Shown here: piece by piece, positions 42,013 through 50,805 of the stretch
Numbering within the stretch: position 1 is the first letter of the stretch
Layout of the letters: every line of letters starts with the position of its first letter
DNA from: Nonomuraea montanisoli
GTDB lineage: Bacteria > Actinomycetota > Actinomycetes > Streptosporangiales > Streptosporangiaceae
Length of the DNA stretch: 64,000 bases
NCBI RefSeq assembly: GCF_013363975.1
Contig: NZ_JABWGN010000004.1
Coordinates: forward strand, 496,001-560,000
Direction: 5' to 3'
Translations under genes and position numbers: made by a program
Notes under the pieces: generated by a model
What the model saw: the letters and a program-made list of their open reading frames with translations, nothing else
Told to the model about the DNA's origin: nothing
Databases searched by the model: none

Positions 42013-42788
42013 CGACGCCGGACACGGCGGCCCTCGACCTCACCCCGGCGCCCGGGGCGGCGCCGTTCCCGCGCATGGTGCTCGCCCAGGCGGGCGCCGA
42101 GGTGCGCGCGACGCTGCGCAACGGCGAGCAGCTCCTGCTGACCCTGGTCATCCCGGTGCTGCTGCTGGCCGGGTTCACGCTGGCGCCGCTCATCGACGTC
42201 GGCGGCGGCAGCCGGGTGGCCTTCCTCGCGCCGGGCGTGCTGGCGCTGGCGGTCATGTCCACGGCGTTCACCGGGCAGGCGATCGCGACCGGGTTCGAGC
42301 GGCGTTACGGGGTGCTGAAGCGGCTGGGCGCGACCCCGCTGTCCCGGGCCGGGCTCATGCTGGCCAAGACGGCGGCGGTGCTGGCGGTGGAGCTCCTCCA
42401 GGTCGTGGTCGTCGTGGCGGTGGGGCTGGCGCTCGGCTGGCGGCCCCACGGGTCGTTCGCGGCGGCGGCGCTGCTCATCGTGCTGGGCACGGCCGCCTTC
42501 AGCGGGCTCGGGCTGCTCATGGCGGGCACGCTGCGGGCCGAGGCGACACTGGCCGCGGCCAACCTCGTCTACCTGGTGCTGCTGGGGGCGGGCGGGGTGA
42601 TGTTCCCGCTGTCGAAGCTGCCGGAGTCGGTGCGGCCGGCGCTGGAGGTGCTGCCCATCTCGGCGCTCACCGGCGGCCTGCGGACGGTGCTGTCGGGCGG
42701 CGCGCTGCCGCTGGGCGCGCTTGGGGTGCTGGCCGCGTGGGCGGTGCTGTGCCTGGCGCTGGCCTCGCGCACGTTCCGCTGGGAGTGA
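42009..42788 (+). CDS. ABC-2 type exporter permease
   Basis: This 259-residue membrane protein has six helices and the ABC-2 pattern (FERRYGVLKRLGATPLSR, GAGGVMFPLSKLPE). It pairs with the preceding ATPase by translational coupling. In related genomes this pair lies next to heme A synthase, but here about 7 kb of other genes intervene. A heme-related or drug export role is possible, and unproven. Confidence 0.9.
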   Translation: MTTPDTAALDLTPAPGAAPFPRMVLAQAGAEVRATLRNGEQLLLTLVIPVLLLAGFTLAPLIDVGGGSRVAFLAPGVLALAVMSTAFTGQAIATGFERRYGVLKRLGATPLSRAGLMLAKTAAVLAVELLQVVVVVAVGLALGWRPHGSFAAAALLIVLGTAAFSGLGLLMAGTLRAEATLAAANLVYLVLLGAGGVMFPLSKLPESVRPALEVLPISALTGGLRTVLSGGALPLGALGVLAAWAVLCLALASRTFRWE

Positions 42789-42803
42789 CCGGCCGGCTGG
42801 GCT

Positions 42804-43970
42804 TCAGGGGGCGCGCCACCTGTGGCGGGTCGCGGCCGCCACGGCGGTCAGCGGCAGCGCCACCGCCCCGGCCACGCCGAACAGCAGCCCGTACGCCCCG
42901 GCGCCGGCCAGGGGCCCGGCCGCCGACGACGAGACCGCGCTGCCGATGAACAGCGCCGCCGCGAAGAACGCCACGGCCGTCCCCCGGGCGTGCGGCACGA
43001 CCGAGGTCGCCCACGTCTGCAGCGACGAGTGCATGAACGACCAGCCGCCGCCGAACAGCAGCGCCGCCGCCGTCACGGTCACCAGGCTCACGTGCGCGGC
43101 GACCAGCGCGTACCCGAGGCAGAGCTGGGAGCCGCCCACGGCGATGAGCAGGGACGGAGGCCAGCGCCTCGACAGCCGCTTGACCAGCCGGGTCAGCAGC
43201 CACAGCCCCACGCCGTAGACGGCGGTGGCCAGGCCCGCCACCGCCGCGCTGACCCCGTGGTGCTGGAGCGCGGTGGCCAGGAACGGCAGGAGCCCCAGCA
43301 GCACGGCGCCCTCCACGAACGCCAGCCCGAACACCAGCAGCGCCCAGCGCTCCCGCAGCACCGTGCCGAGGTGGGCGCCGAGCCCGGCGACGGCGCCCCG
43401 GGGCGGCTCGGGCACCGAGCGCAGGCCGAGCGCGCAGGCCAGGGCGCACAGGGCGGCGGTGGTGAAGACGACGCGCCAGCTCACCAGGTCGGCCAGCACG
43501 CCGCCGAAGCCGGTGGCCACGGCCGTGCCGAGCGCGGCCGCGCCCATGAGGTCCGACAGGGCGCGCTGGCGGATCGGCGCGGCGACGGTGTCGCCGACGT
43601 AGGTGAGGGAGGTGGGGATCACCGCGCCGAAGCAGGCGCCGGCCACGACCCGCAGCGCGACCAGCGGGACCAGGCCAGGCATGAACGCGGAGGCCAGGCC
43701 CGCCGCGGTGGCGCCCAGCAGCGCGCCGCGCATCACCGGCAGGCGCCCGTACCGGTCGGACAGCACGCCCCACAGCGGCTGGGACAGGCCGTAGGCGAGG
43801 TAGTAGCCGCTCGCCACCGCGACGGCCGCGGCGAGCGTCACGCGCAGGTCCAGGGCGATCAGGACGAGCATGGGCCCGACGGCGAAGCGGTCGAAACTGC
43901 TGACGAGGGAGGCCGCGGACAGGGCGAACGGCGGCCGCACCAGGGCGACGGGCTCAGCGGGTGCGGTCAT
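42804..43970 (-). CDS. MFS transporter
   Basis: This 388-residue protein has twelve helices, with motif A LWGVLSDRYGRLPVMRG between helices 2 and 3 and a typical central loop. Its closest group appears to be drug or sugar efflux MFS proteins. It ends 15 bases from the convergent ABC permease stop. The start ATG 43970 faces the EamA gene across a 139-base divergent promoter gap. Cargo unknown. Confidence 0.86.
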   Translation of the reverse strand: MTAPAEPVALVRPPFALSAASLVSSFDRFAVGPMLVLIALDLRVTLAAAVAVASGYYLAYGLSQPLWGVLSDRYGRLPVMRGALLGATAAGLASAFMPGLVPLVALRVVAGACFGAVIPTSLTYVGDTVAAPIRQRALSDLMGAAALGTAVATGFGGVLADLVSWRVVFTTAALCALACALGLRSVPEPPRGAVAGLGAHLGTVLRERWALLVFGLAFVEGAVLLGLLPFLATALQHHGVSAAVAGLATAVYGVGLWLLTRLVKRLSRRWPPSLLIAVGGSQLCLGYALVAAHVSLVTVTAAALLFGGGWSFMHSSLQTWATSVVPHARGTAVAFFAAALFIGSAVSSSAAGPLAGAGAYGLLFGVAGAVALPLTAVAAATRHRWRAP

Positions 43971-44109
43971 GTCTCCAGCGCGTGACGGGGGTACGGGGAA
44001 CCGGCTTTTCGTCCTACCACCCTAAGTGGGGATATGTCGAGGCCGTTGACTATCCTCGGCACATCGCCCTTCTCGGCCCCTCTCTCGTCGCACGCCCCAG
44101 AGGAGCATC

Positions 44110-45018
44110 GTGACCGACTTCGCCTTGGACGACCCGTTCGACCGCAGGTCCGGACTGCCGCGGATGGGGAGTCTGCTGCGCACGGCCGCCGGATCCATCC
44201 CGCCGTCGGGGCTGGTCCTGCTGGGGATCTTCTCCGTGCAGCTCGGGGCGGGTTTCGCCAAGGAGCTGTTCGGGGCGCTGCCGCCGAGCGCGGTGGTGTT
44301 CCTCCGCATCATGGCGGGCGCGCTGATCATGGGCGTGGTGGCCCGGCCGAAGCTGCGGGGCATGTCGTGGCGTGCCTGGGCGGTCGGGCTCGGCTTCGGC
44401 GCGACGCTCGGCCTGATGAACCTGACGTTCTACGAGGCGCTGTCGCGGCTGCCGATGGGCATCGCGGTGGCGATCGAGTTCCTGGGCCCCCTAGGGGTGG
44501 CCGTGGCCGCGTCGCGGCGCCGGCTGGACCTGGTGTGGATCGGGCTCGCCGGGGTGGGCGTGGCGCTGCTCGCCCCGTGGGGCCAGTCGCAGAGCGTGAA
44601 CTGGGTCGGCATCGGCTTCGCCCTGGCGGCCGGCGTGTGCTGGGCGGCCTACATCCTGCTGTCGGCCGCGGCGGGGCAGCACTTCCCCGGCACGACCGGG
44701 CTGTCGTTCGCGATGATCGTCTCGGCCGTGGTGGTCGCGCCGGTGGGCGTCGCGTCGGGCGGGACCGACCTGCTCCAGCCGGAGCTGGTGCTGATCGGGC
44801 TCGGGGTGGGGCTGCTGTCGTCGGTCATCCCGTACTCGCTGGAGCTGAACGCCCTGCGGCGGATGCCCAAGCACGTGTTCGGCATCCTCATGAGCCTGGA
44901 GCCGGCGGTGGCGGCGATGGTCGGGCTCGTGGTGCTGGGCGAGGTGCTGCACCTGCAGCAGTGGGCGGCGATCGCCAGCATCGTGGCGGCCAGCCTGGGC
45001 GCCACGCGGTCACGCTGA
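44110..45018 (+). CDS. EamA-family (RhtA-like) metabolite exporter
   Basis: This 302-residue protein has ten helices in two EamA repeats. FYEALSRLPMGIAVAIEFLG and SSVIPYSLELNALRRMPKHV are typical of RhtA-type threonine/homoserine exporters. GTG 44110 has AGAGGAG five bases upstream. It may export amino acids; its closeness to an amino-acid catabolic operon is suggestive only. Confidence 0.88.
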   Translation: MTDFALDDPFDRRSGLPRMGSLLRTAAGSIPPSGLVLLGIFSVQLGAGFAKELFGALPPSAVVFLRIMAGALIMGVVARPKLRGMSWRAWAVGLGFGATLGLMNLTFYEALSRLPMGIAVAIEFLGPLGVAVAASRRRLDLVWIGLAGVGVALLAPWGQSQSVNWVGIGFALAAGVCWAAYILLSAAAGQHFPGTTGLSFAMIVSAVVVAPVGVASGGTDLLQPELVLIGLGVGLLSSVIPYSLELNALRRMPKHVFGILMSLEPAVAAMVGLVVLGEVLHLQQWAAIASIVAASLGATRSR

Positions 45019-45019
45019 C

Positions 45020-45045
45020 CGGGCGTCCGTCCGCTCGGACGCCCG
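45020..45045. terminator. Bidirectional terminator between EamA and GntR genes
   Basis: CGGGCGTCCG (45020-45029) and CGGACGCCCG (45036-45045) make a perfect 10-bp stem with a TCCGCT loop, directly after the EamA stop and 22 bases from the convergent GntR stop. Confidence 0.72.
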
Positions 45046-45067
45046 CGCCCGGGAGGCGCCCGCGCGG

Positions 45068-45751
45068 CTAGGCGCCGGGCGCCGGGCCCGGGCCGGCCCA
45101 GATGCCGCGGACGTGGCCGATGTGCTCGGCCATGATGTGCCCGGCCGCGTCGCGCTCGCCCGCCTCCAGCGCGTCGAGCAGCGCCAGATGCTCGCGGGCC
45201 GAGGAGGCCAGTTTCTCGCCCGGAAGCTGCGACAGGCCGTACAGGCGGGCCCGGTTGCGCAGGTCGGTGACCACCGACACCAGCCGGGAGTTGCCCGACA
45301 GCGCCAGCAGCTCCAGGTGGAAGCGCAGGTCGGCGTCCACGTACGCGAGCAGGTCGCCGCGCTCGGCGGCGGTCACGATGTCCTCGGCCAGCGGCCGGAG
45401 CCGGGCGAACTCGCCGGTGGGCGCGTCGCCGGCCAGCCGGGCCACGGTCGGCACCTCGATCAGCCGGCGCAGCTCGGTCAGCTCGTCGAGGTCGCGCGCG
45501 GACAGCTCGGTGACCCGGAAGCCCTTGTTGCGCACGGCCTCGACCAGGCCCTCCTTGGCCAGGTCGAGCATCGCCTCGCGGACGGGCGTGGCCGAGACCC
45601 CGAACTGCTGCGCCAGCGCCGGCGCCGAGTAGACGACGCCGGGGCGCATCTCGCCCGTGACCAGCGCGGCGCGCAGCGCGTGCGCCACCTGCTCGCGCAG
45701 GCTCTGCCGCTCTCCGACCGCCGGCAGGTCGAGCCGGTGCTCCGCGCCCAT
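45068..45751 (-). CDS. GntR-family FCD-type regulator of the hydroxyproline operon
   Basis: This 227-residue protein has a GntR winged helix (about 15-80: PALAQQFGVSATPVREAMLD) and an FCD ligand domain with metal-binding residues (DADLRFHLELLAL, then AREHLALLDAL and MAEHIGHV). It is last in a five-gene coupled operon for hydroxyproline or proline breakdown and most likely controls it. ATG 45751 lies seven bases after the upstream stop; TTG 45769 is an alternative that overlaps it. Confidence 0.88.
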   Translation of the reverse strand: MGAEHRLDLPAVGERQSLREQVAHALRAALVTGEMRPGVVYSAPALAQQFGVSATPVREAMLDLAKEGLVEAVRNKGFRVTELSARDLDELTELRRLIEVPTVARLAGDAPTGEFARLRPLAEDIVTAAERGDLLAYVDADLRFHLELLALSGNSRLVSVVTDLRNRARLYGLSQLPGEKLASSAREHLALLDALEAGERDAAGHIMAEHIGHVRGIWAGPGPAPGA

Positions 45752-45758
45752 CCGCTCA

Positions 45759-46769
45759 TCAGCTCCCAACGTCCCACGCCTCGTACGCGGCCGCGGCCAC
45801 CACCAGGTCCTCCCACGCCATGCCCGTGCTCTTGAAGACGCGGGGCCCGGGGCCCGGGATGACGCGGCCGGCGATCAGCTCGGCGAGGTTTCCGGCGAGA
45901 TGACCAGTGGTGATCGTACCGTGGCTGATCGGCGCTATCACGTCCCCCGCCTCGGCCAGGGCCGAGGAGCGGGCCTCGACGACCACGGTGGAGCGGGCGA
46001 CGAGGTCGTCGTCCAGCTCTCGGGCGTCGGGCTCGTGGGAGCCGACGGCGACGACGGTGGCGCCGTCGCGCGGCAGGGCGCCGGGGAACAGCGGCAGCCG
46101 GGCGGTGGTGCAGCAGGCGATGAGGTCGGCCCGGGAGACCGCCTCCTCCAGCTCGGAGGGCTCGGGGCCCCCGCCGGTCACGGGGAGCGCCCGGGCGCGC
46201 AGGCCCAGGACGGCGCGGCAGTGGGCGGCCAGCGCCTCGGCGCGGCCGGGGTCGCGGCCGGCGACGGTGACGCTCTCCACGGGGCGTACCGCGGCGAACG
46301 CCTCGGCGTGCCCGTACGCCTGCGGGCCCGTGCCGAACACCAGCAGCTCGCGCGCGTCCGGCTCCGCCAGGTGCCGGACGGCCAGCGCGGAGACGGCCGG
46401 GGTGCGCAGCGAGGTGAGCGCCACCCCGTCGAGGGCGGCCAGCGGCGTCAGCGTGCCGCCCTCGAACAGCAGGTACGTGCCCTGGATACGGGGCAGCGCG
46501 CGCCCGGGGTTGCCCGGGGCCACGGTGACGGCCTTGACCCCGGCGTAGCGGCCCGCGGCGGCGGGCATGAGCAGGAGCTGGCCGCCGGGCAGGTCCGCGG
46601 CGGTGCGCAGCGGCGTGTCCTCGGGGTCGAGCCCGGCGCGCAGGGCGTCCTCCAGGACGCGCACGGCCCGGTCCATGGGCACCAGCCGCCGCAGCGTGCC
46701 GGCGTCGAGGTACGGCAGCCCGGAGGCGTCCGGGCGGGGCGGGGGCTCCATGGTCAGATCATCCGTCAC
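45759..46769 (-). CDS. Ornithine cyclodeaminase/mu-crystallin family, probable pyrroline-2-carboxylate reductase
   Basis: This 336-residue protein has the NAD(P)-binding GTGPQAYGHAEAFAAV and VAGRDPGRAEALA, with SLRTPAVSALAV upstream and SHEPDARELDDDLV. Family members include ornithine cyclodeaminase and ketimine reductases. Beside two proline racemase-like genes, reduction of delta-1-pyrroline-2-carboxylate is the best-fitting role. GTG 46769 lies four bases after the racemase stop. Confidence 0.82.
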   Translation of the reverse strand: MTDDLTMEPPPRPDASGLPYLDAGTLRRLVPMDRAVRVLEDALRAGLDPEDTPLRTAADLPGGQLLLMPAAAGRYAGVKAVTVAPGNPGRALPRIQGTYLLFEGGTLTPLAALDGVALTSLRTPAVSALAVRHLAEPDARELLVFGTGPQAYGHAEAFAAVRPVESVTVAGRDPGRAEALAAHCRAVLGLRARALPVTGGGPEPSELEEAVSRADLIACCTTARLPLFPGALPRDGATVVAVGSHEPDARELDDDLVARSTVVVEARSSALAEAGDVIAPISHGTITTGHLAGNLAELIAGRVIPGPGPRVFKSTGMAWEDLVVAAAAYEAWDVGS

Positions 46770-46773
46770 CAGG

Positions 46774-47763
46774 TCACCGCAGCACGAATCCGGCGCCGAG
46801 CGGGTCGTCCGGGTCCAGCTCGAAGACGTGCCGGCCGGTGCGGTAGGCCATGCCCTCGACCTCCGGCACCACCCCCTCCTCCGTGACCCGGGCGACGCGC
46901 GCCCGGAAGGTGGAGCCGACGACGCTGTCGTGGACCAGCGGCTCCCGGACGCCCTCGTCGTGCAGGAGCGCCAGGCGCGCGGCCGTGCCGGAGCCGCACG
47001 GCGAGCGGTCCACCTCGCCGTCGGCGAAGACGGTGACGTTGCGCTGGTGGACGCGGCCGTCCTCGCCGGGCAGCTCGTCGTGGAAGATCACTCCGTAGAC
47101 GCCGGACAGCCGCTCGTCGGTGGGGTGCCGGGTGGCCGGGTGGCCCTCCAGGTCGCGCTTGATCCGGCGGGCGCGGGCGATCAGCTCGGTCAGGTGCCCG
47201 GCGCGCGCCTCCAGCCCGACGGAGCGGGCCGGCAGGCTGGCGTAGACGGCGCCGCCGTAGGCGAGGTCCACGCTCGTGCCGTCCGCCGGGACGCCGCGGG
47301 CGAGCACGAACGACGGGACGCCGACGAACGTGACCGCCTCGATCCGCCCGCCGGAGCAGCGCACGCGGGCGGTGACCCGGCCCGACGGCACGTCCACGAC
47401 GACGTCGGTCTCCCCGTCGGGCGCGGCGGCCACCAGGCCCTCGCGGACCGCGTGGACGCCGAGCGCGATCGTGCCGTGCCCGCAGGCGGTGGAGAAGCCG
47501 TCCTTGTGCCAGAACAGCACCCCGAGGTGGGCTCCCGGGTCGTCGGGCGGGACGAGGTAGCAGCCGTACATGTCGGCGTGGCCGCGCGGCTCGTGGCAGA
47601 GCAGCCGCCGCAGCCGGTCGGCCTCGCCGCCCGGGCGCAGGGCGTGCTCGCGGCGGTCGAGCACGCTCGCGCCGGGCAGCTCGGGCGCCCCGCCGGTGAC
47701 GATCCGGAACGGCTCGCCGCCGGTGTGGTAGTCGATCGTGGTGACGGTGCCGGGTGCGGTCAC
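46774..47763 (-). CDS. Proline racemase / 4-hydroxyproline epimerase family protein 1
   Basis: This 329-residue enzyme has both catalytic cysteines: FSTACGHGTIALG and RSPCGSGTAARLA. The Cys-Cys pair indicates epimerase or racemase chemistry rather than trans-3-hydroxyproline dehydratase, which lacks one Cys. It is more diverged than its neighbour and has substitutions in the substrate region (GYFSTACG-like). GTG 47763 overlaps the upstream stop (GTGA). Confidence 0.87.
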   Translation of the reverse strand: MTAPGTVTTIDYHTGGEPFRIVTGGAPELPGASVLDRREHALRPGGEADRLRRLLCHEPRGHADMYGCYLVPPDDPGAHLGVLFWHKDGFSTACGHGTIALGVHAVREGLVAAAPDGETDVVVDVPSGRVTARVRCSGGRIEAVTFVGVPSFVLARGVPADGTSVDLAYGGAVYASLPARSVGLEARAGHLTELIARARRIKRDLEGHPATRHPTDERLSGVYGVIFHDELPGEDGRVHQRNVTVFADGEVDRSPCGSGTAARLALLHDEGVREPLVHDSVVGSTFRARVARVTEEGVVPEVEGMAYRTGRHVFELDPDDPLGAGFVLR

Positions 47764-48761
47764 AGCTCGAAGCCCTCCGGGAACGGGTCGCGCGGATCGA
47801 GGAAGTACTGGGCGGTGCCGGTGACCCAGGCGCGGCCGGTGATCGACGGCACCACCGCCGGGGCGCCGCCGACCGTGGCGTCCTCCAGGAGCCGGCCGAC
47901 GAAGCGGGTGCCGATGAACGACTCGTTGACGAAGTCGCGGCCCAGGGGCAGCTCGCCCCGGGCGTGGAGCTGCGCCATGCGGGCGCTGGTGCCGGTGCCG
48001 CACGGCGACCGGTCGAACCAGCCGGGGTGGATGGCCATCGCGTGACGCGAGTGGCGCGCGTCGGAGCCCGGCCCGGCGAGGTAGACGTGGTGGCAGCCGC
48101 GGATCCGCGCGTCCTCGCGGTGGACCGGCTCGTCGGCGGCGTTGATCGCCGCCATGGTGGCCATGCCGGCGGCCAGGATCTCGTTCTTGGCCTTGCGGTC
48201 GAACGGCAGCCCGTACGCGTCGAGGTCGACGATGGCGTAGAAGTTGCCGCCGTAGGCGAGGTCGTAGCGGATGTCGCCGTAGCCGGGCACGGTGACGGAG
48301 GCGTCCAGCCGATCGCTGTAGGACGGCACGTTGCGCAGCGTCACGGACATGGCCATGCCGTCCTCGACGGCGACCTCGGCCACGACGAGCCCGGCGGGCA
48401 CCTCCAGGCGCACGGTGGTGACCGGCTCGGTCACCTCGACCATGCCGGTCTCGACGAGCACGGTGGCCACCCCGATGGTGCCGTGGCCGCACATGGGCAG
48501 CAGCCCCGACACCTCGATGAACAGCACGCCCCAGTCGGCGTCCGGCCGGGTGGGCGGCTGCAGGATGGCGCCGCTCATGGCGGCGTGGCCGCGCGGCTCG
48601 TTGATGAGCAGCCGCCGGATGTGGTCGAGGTGGTCGCGGAAGTACACGCGCCGCTCGCCCATGGTGGCGCCGGGGATGACGCCGACGCCGCCGGTGATGA
48701 CACGGGTCGGCATGCCCTCGGTGTGGGAGTCGACGGCGTGGAAGACGCGCCTGGTCCTCAT
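47760..48761 (-). CDS. 4-hydroxyproline 2-epimerase-like proline racemase family protein 2
   Basis: At 333 residues it has the usual length, with LLPMCGHGTIGVATVL and DRSPCGTGTSARMAQL supplying both cysteines. HTEGMPTRVITGG and INEPRGHAAMSGAIL are conserved in hydroxyproline epimerases. It would turn trans-4-hydroxy-L-proline into the cis-D form. It overlaps the DHDPS-family gene upstream by four bases. Confidence 0.9.
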   Translation of the reverse strand: MRTRRVFHAVDSHTEGMPTRVITGGVGVIPGATMGERRVYFRDHLDHIRRLLINEPRGHAAMSGAILQPPTRPDADWGVLFIEVSGLLPMCGHGTIGVATVLVETGMVEVTEPVTTVRLEVPAGLVVAEVAVEDGMAMSVTLRNVPSYSDRLDASVTVPGYGDIRYDLAYGGNFYAIVDLDAYGLPFDRKAKNEILAAGMATMAAINAADEPVHREDARIRGCHHVYLAGPGSDARHSRHAMAIHPGWFDRSPCGTGTSARMAQLHARGELPLGRDFVNESFIGTRFVGRLLEDATVGGAPAVVPSITGRAWVTGTAQYFLDPRDPFPEGFEL

Positions 48762-49651
48762 CGCAGGCCCTCCGCGAGCGCCTTCTCGGTGGCGGCGCGC
48801 ACGACGGCCTCCTGCTCGGCGTCCAGCGGGAGGCGCGGCGGCCGGCACGGGCCTCCGTAGCGGCCGGCGAGGTCCATCGACAGCTTGATGGCCTGGACGA
48901 ACTCCGTCCTGGAGTCCCAGCGCAGGAGCGGGTGCAGGCTGCGGTAGAGGGGCAGCGCGGTGGCCAGGTCTCCCGCGGTCGCGGCCCGGTAGAGCTCGAC
49001 GCTGGAGGCGGGCAGCGCGTTCGGGTAGCCGGCGATCCAGCCGACGGCCCCGGCCACGGCCAGCTCCAGGAGCACGTCGTCGGAGCCGACCAGCAGGTCG
49101 AGCCCGGGCGCCAGCTCGGCGATCTCGTACGCCCGGCGCGCGTCGCCGCTGAACTCCTTGACCGCGACGATCAGCCCCTCGTCGAAGAGCCGGGCCAGCA
49201 GCGCGGGCGTCAGGTCCACCTTGGTGTCGTAGGGGTTGTTGTAGGCCACGACGGGCACGCCCGCCCTGGCCACCTCGCGGTAGTGGTCGAGGACGGCGGC
49301 CTCGCCGGCCCGGTAGGCGTTCGGCGGCAGCAGCAGCACCGAGCCGCAGCCGGCCTCGCCGGCCCGCTCGGCCCACGCGCGCGACTCGGCCGCGCCGTAC
49401 GCGCCGACGCCGGCCATCACGTTCGCTCCGCCGACGGCCTCGACGGCGGTCTCCATCACGCGGGCGCGCTCCTCGGGCGTGAGCGTCTGGTACTCGCCGA
49501 GGGAGCCGTTGGGCACGATCCCGTCGCAGCCGCCGTCCACCAGCCAGCGGCAGTGCTCGGCGTACCGGTCGAGGTCGACGGTGAGGTCGTCGCGCAGGGG
49601 CAGCGCGGTGGCCACCATGACCCCGTGCCAGGGCCGGACGCGGTCGCTCAT
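48758..49651 (-). CDS. DapA-family aldolase, probable pyrroline-4-hydroxy-2-carboxylate deaminase
   Basis: This 297-residue TIM-barrel protein has GSLGEYQTLTPEERARV, VVAYNNPYDTKVDL (tyrosine) and LIVAVKEFSGDARR, the Schiff-base lysine. Within a hydroxyproline operon the related enzyme LhpC/HypD deaminates delta-1-pyrroline-4-hydroxy-2-carboxylate. It is first in the operon. ATG 49651 has GGAGG seven bases before it. The D-hydroxyproline dehydrogenase that should make its substrate is not in the cluster. Confidence 0.85.
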   Translation of the reverse strand: MSDRVRPWHGVMVATALPLRDDLTVDLDRYAEHCRWLVDGGCDGIVPNGSLGEYQTLTPEERARVMETAVEAVGGANVMAGVGAYGAAESRAWAERAGEAGCGSVLLLPPNAYRAGEAAVLDHYREVARAGVPVVAYNNPYDTKVDLTPALLARLFDEGLIVAVKEFSGDARRAYEIAELAPGLDLLVGSDDVLLELAVAGAVGWIAGYPNALPASSVELYRAATAGDLATALPLYRSLHPLLRWDSRTEFVQAIKLSMDLAGRYGGPCRPPRLPLDAEQEAVVRAATEKALAEGLR

Positions 49652-49714
49652 GACAAGTCCTCCAGGTCGGAGGGGGTGCGGGCAGGACAGAGCAGCGCAC
49701 CTCCCGCGCAGTAA

Positions 49715-49725
49715 TATGTCACATA
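49715..49725. promoter_or_regulatory. GntR-type operator TATGT-C-ACATA
   Basis: A perfect palindrome TATGT-C-ACATA lies 63-74 bases before the first gene of the hydroxyproline operon, in an A/T-rich patch, and fits the GT-N-AC core of FCD-type GntR sites. It also lies near the divergent heme A synthase start. Confidence 0.58.
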
Positions 49726-49753
49726 CTTTCGAGCTTGAGAAGGGCGTTCCCCG

Positions 49754-50779
49754 GTGACGGGACCGCCCTCCCCGGCCCATACCATCGATGACGTGAAGCA
49801 ATCCACGGACCACCCGAACCGCCTCGTCCGGCTCCTGCTGTCGCCCTGGCATCCCACGGCGGAGTCGTTCAGCGGCTGGGCGCTCGCGTCCGTGGCGGCC
49901 AACGCCGGCATCACCGTGAGCGGCGCCGCCGTCCGCGTCACCGGCTCCGGGCTCGGCTGCCCGACCTGGCCGCGGTGCACACCCGACAGCTTCGTGCCGG
50001 TGGCGCATCCCGAGCTCTCGATGGCCACCATGCTGGTCGAGTTCGGCAACCGGCTGGTCACCTTCCTGGTGCTGGCGGTCGGGGTCGCCTGCGTGCTGTC
50101 GGCGCTGCGCCTGCGTCCGCAGCGCCGGTCCCTGCTCCTGCTGACCCTGCTCCAGCCGCTGGGCGTCGTGGCGCAGGCGATGTGGGGCGGCCTGGTGGTC
50201 AGGACCATGCTCAACCCGTTCACGGTGAGCGTGCACTTCCTCCTGTCGATCGTGCTGGTCGCCGCCTGCTGGGTGCTCTACCGGCGCACCCGGGAGGGCG
50301 ACGGCCCGGTGCGTCCGCTGGTCCACCGCGACATCCGCCGGCTCGGCCACGTCTTGGTCCCGGCGGTGTTCGCCCTCCTGCTGGCCGGGGTGACCGCGAC
50401 CGGCACGGGCCCGCACTCGGGCGACGAGCTGGCCTCGCGCTTCGACCTCGACATCGAGAGCGTGGTGCGGCTGCACGCCGACGTCGCCTACCTGGTGGTG
50501 GGGCTGACGTTCGCGCTGGCGTTCGCGCTGCGCGTGACCGGCGCGCCGCGCGAGGCCCGGCGGGCGGCGCTCGCCCTGCTGGGGGTCGAGCTGCTCCAGG
50601 GCGTGATCGGCTACACCCAGTACTTCCTGGCCGTGCCCGCGTTCCTGGTGGGGGTGCATGTCCTGGGCGCGACGCTGGTGTGGATCTTCACGCTGCGCGC
50701 CGTCACGGCGCTGCGCGTGCGCGACGCCGCCGAGGAGGCCCCCGCCCCCTCCCCCACCGGAGTGCCCGCCGCCGTCTGA
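49754..50779 (+). CDS. ctaA: Heme A synthase (COX15/CtaA-type)
   Basis: This 341-residue protein has eight helices and histidines in the conserved places (VEFGNRLVTF, VSVHFLLSIV, RLHADVAYLVV, GVHVLGATLVW). The motif RVTGSGLGCPTWPRC, with its paired cysteines, is typical of actinobacterial heme A synthases. It oxidises heme O to heme A for cytochrome aa3. GTG 49754 was used; an internal GTG at 49793 is possible. Heme O synthase lies 2 kb downstream on the other strand. Confidence 0.94.
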   Translation: MTGPPSPAHTIDDVKQSTDHPNRLVRLLLSPWHPTAESFSGWALASVAANAGITVSGAAVRVTGSGLGCPTWPRCTPDSFVPVAHPELSMATMLVEFGNRLVTFLVLAVGVACVLSALRLRPQRRSLLLLTLLQPLGVVAQAMWGGLVVRTMLNPFTVSVHFLLSIVLVAACWVLYRRTREGDGPVRPLVHRDIRRLGHVLVPAVFALLLAGVTATGTGPHSGDELASRFDLDIESVVRLHADVAYLVVGLTFALAFALRVTGAPREARRAALALLGVELLQGVIGYTQYFLAVPAFLVGVHVLGATLVWIFTLRAVTALRVRDAAEEAPAPSPTGVPAAV

Positions 50780-50805
50780 GTGGTTGTGCCATGGTGTGGG
50801 GTGAG

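Noticed and set aside
38716..42788. Start of a secondary-metabolite cluster
   Set aside because: Efflux, VOC and ABC exporter genes occur without any biosynthetic enzyme, and the ABC exporter belongs to a conserved housekeeping neighbourhood.
46774..48761. Trans-3-hydroxyproline dehydratase
   Set aside because: Both proteins keep the two catalytic cysteines; dehydratases have only one.
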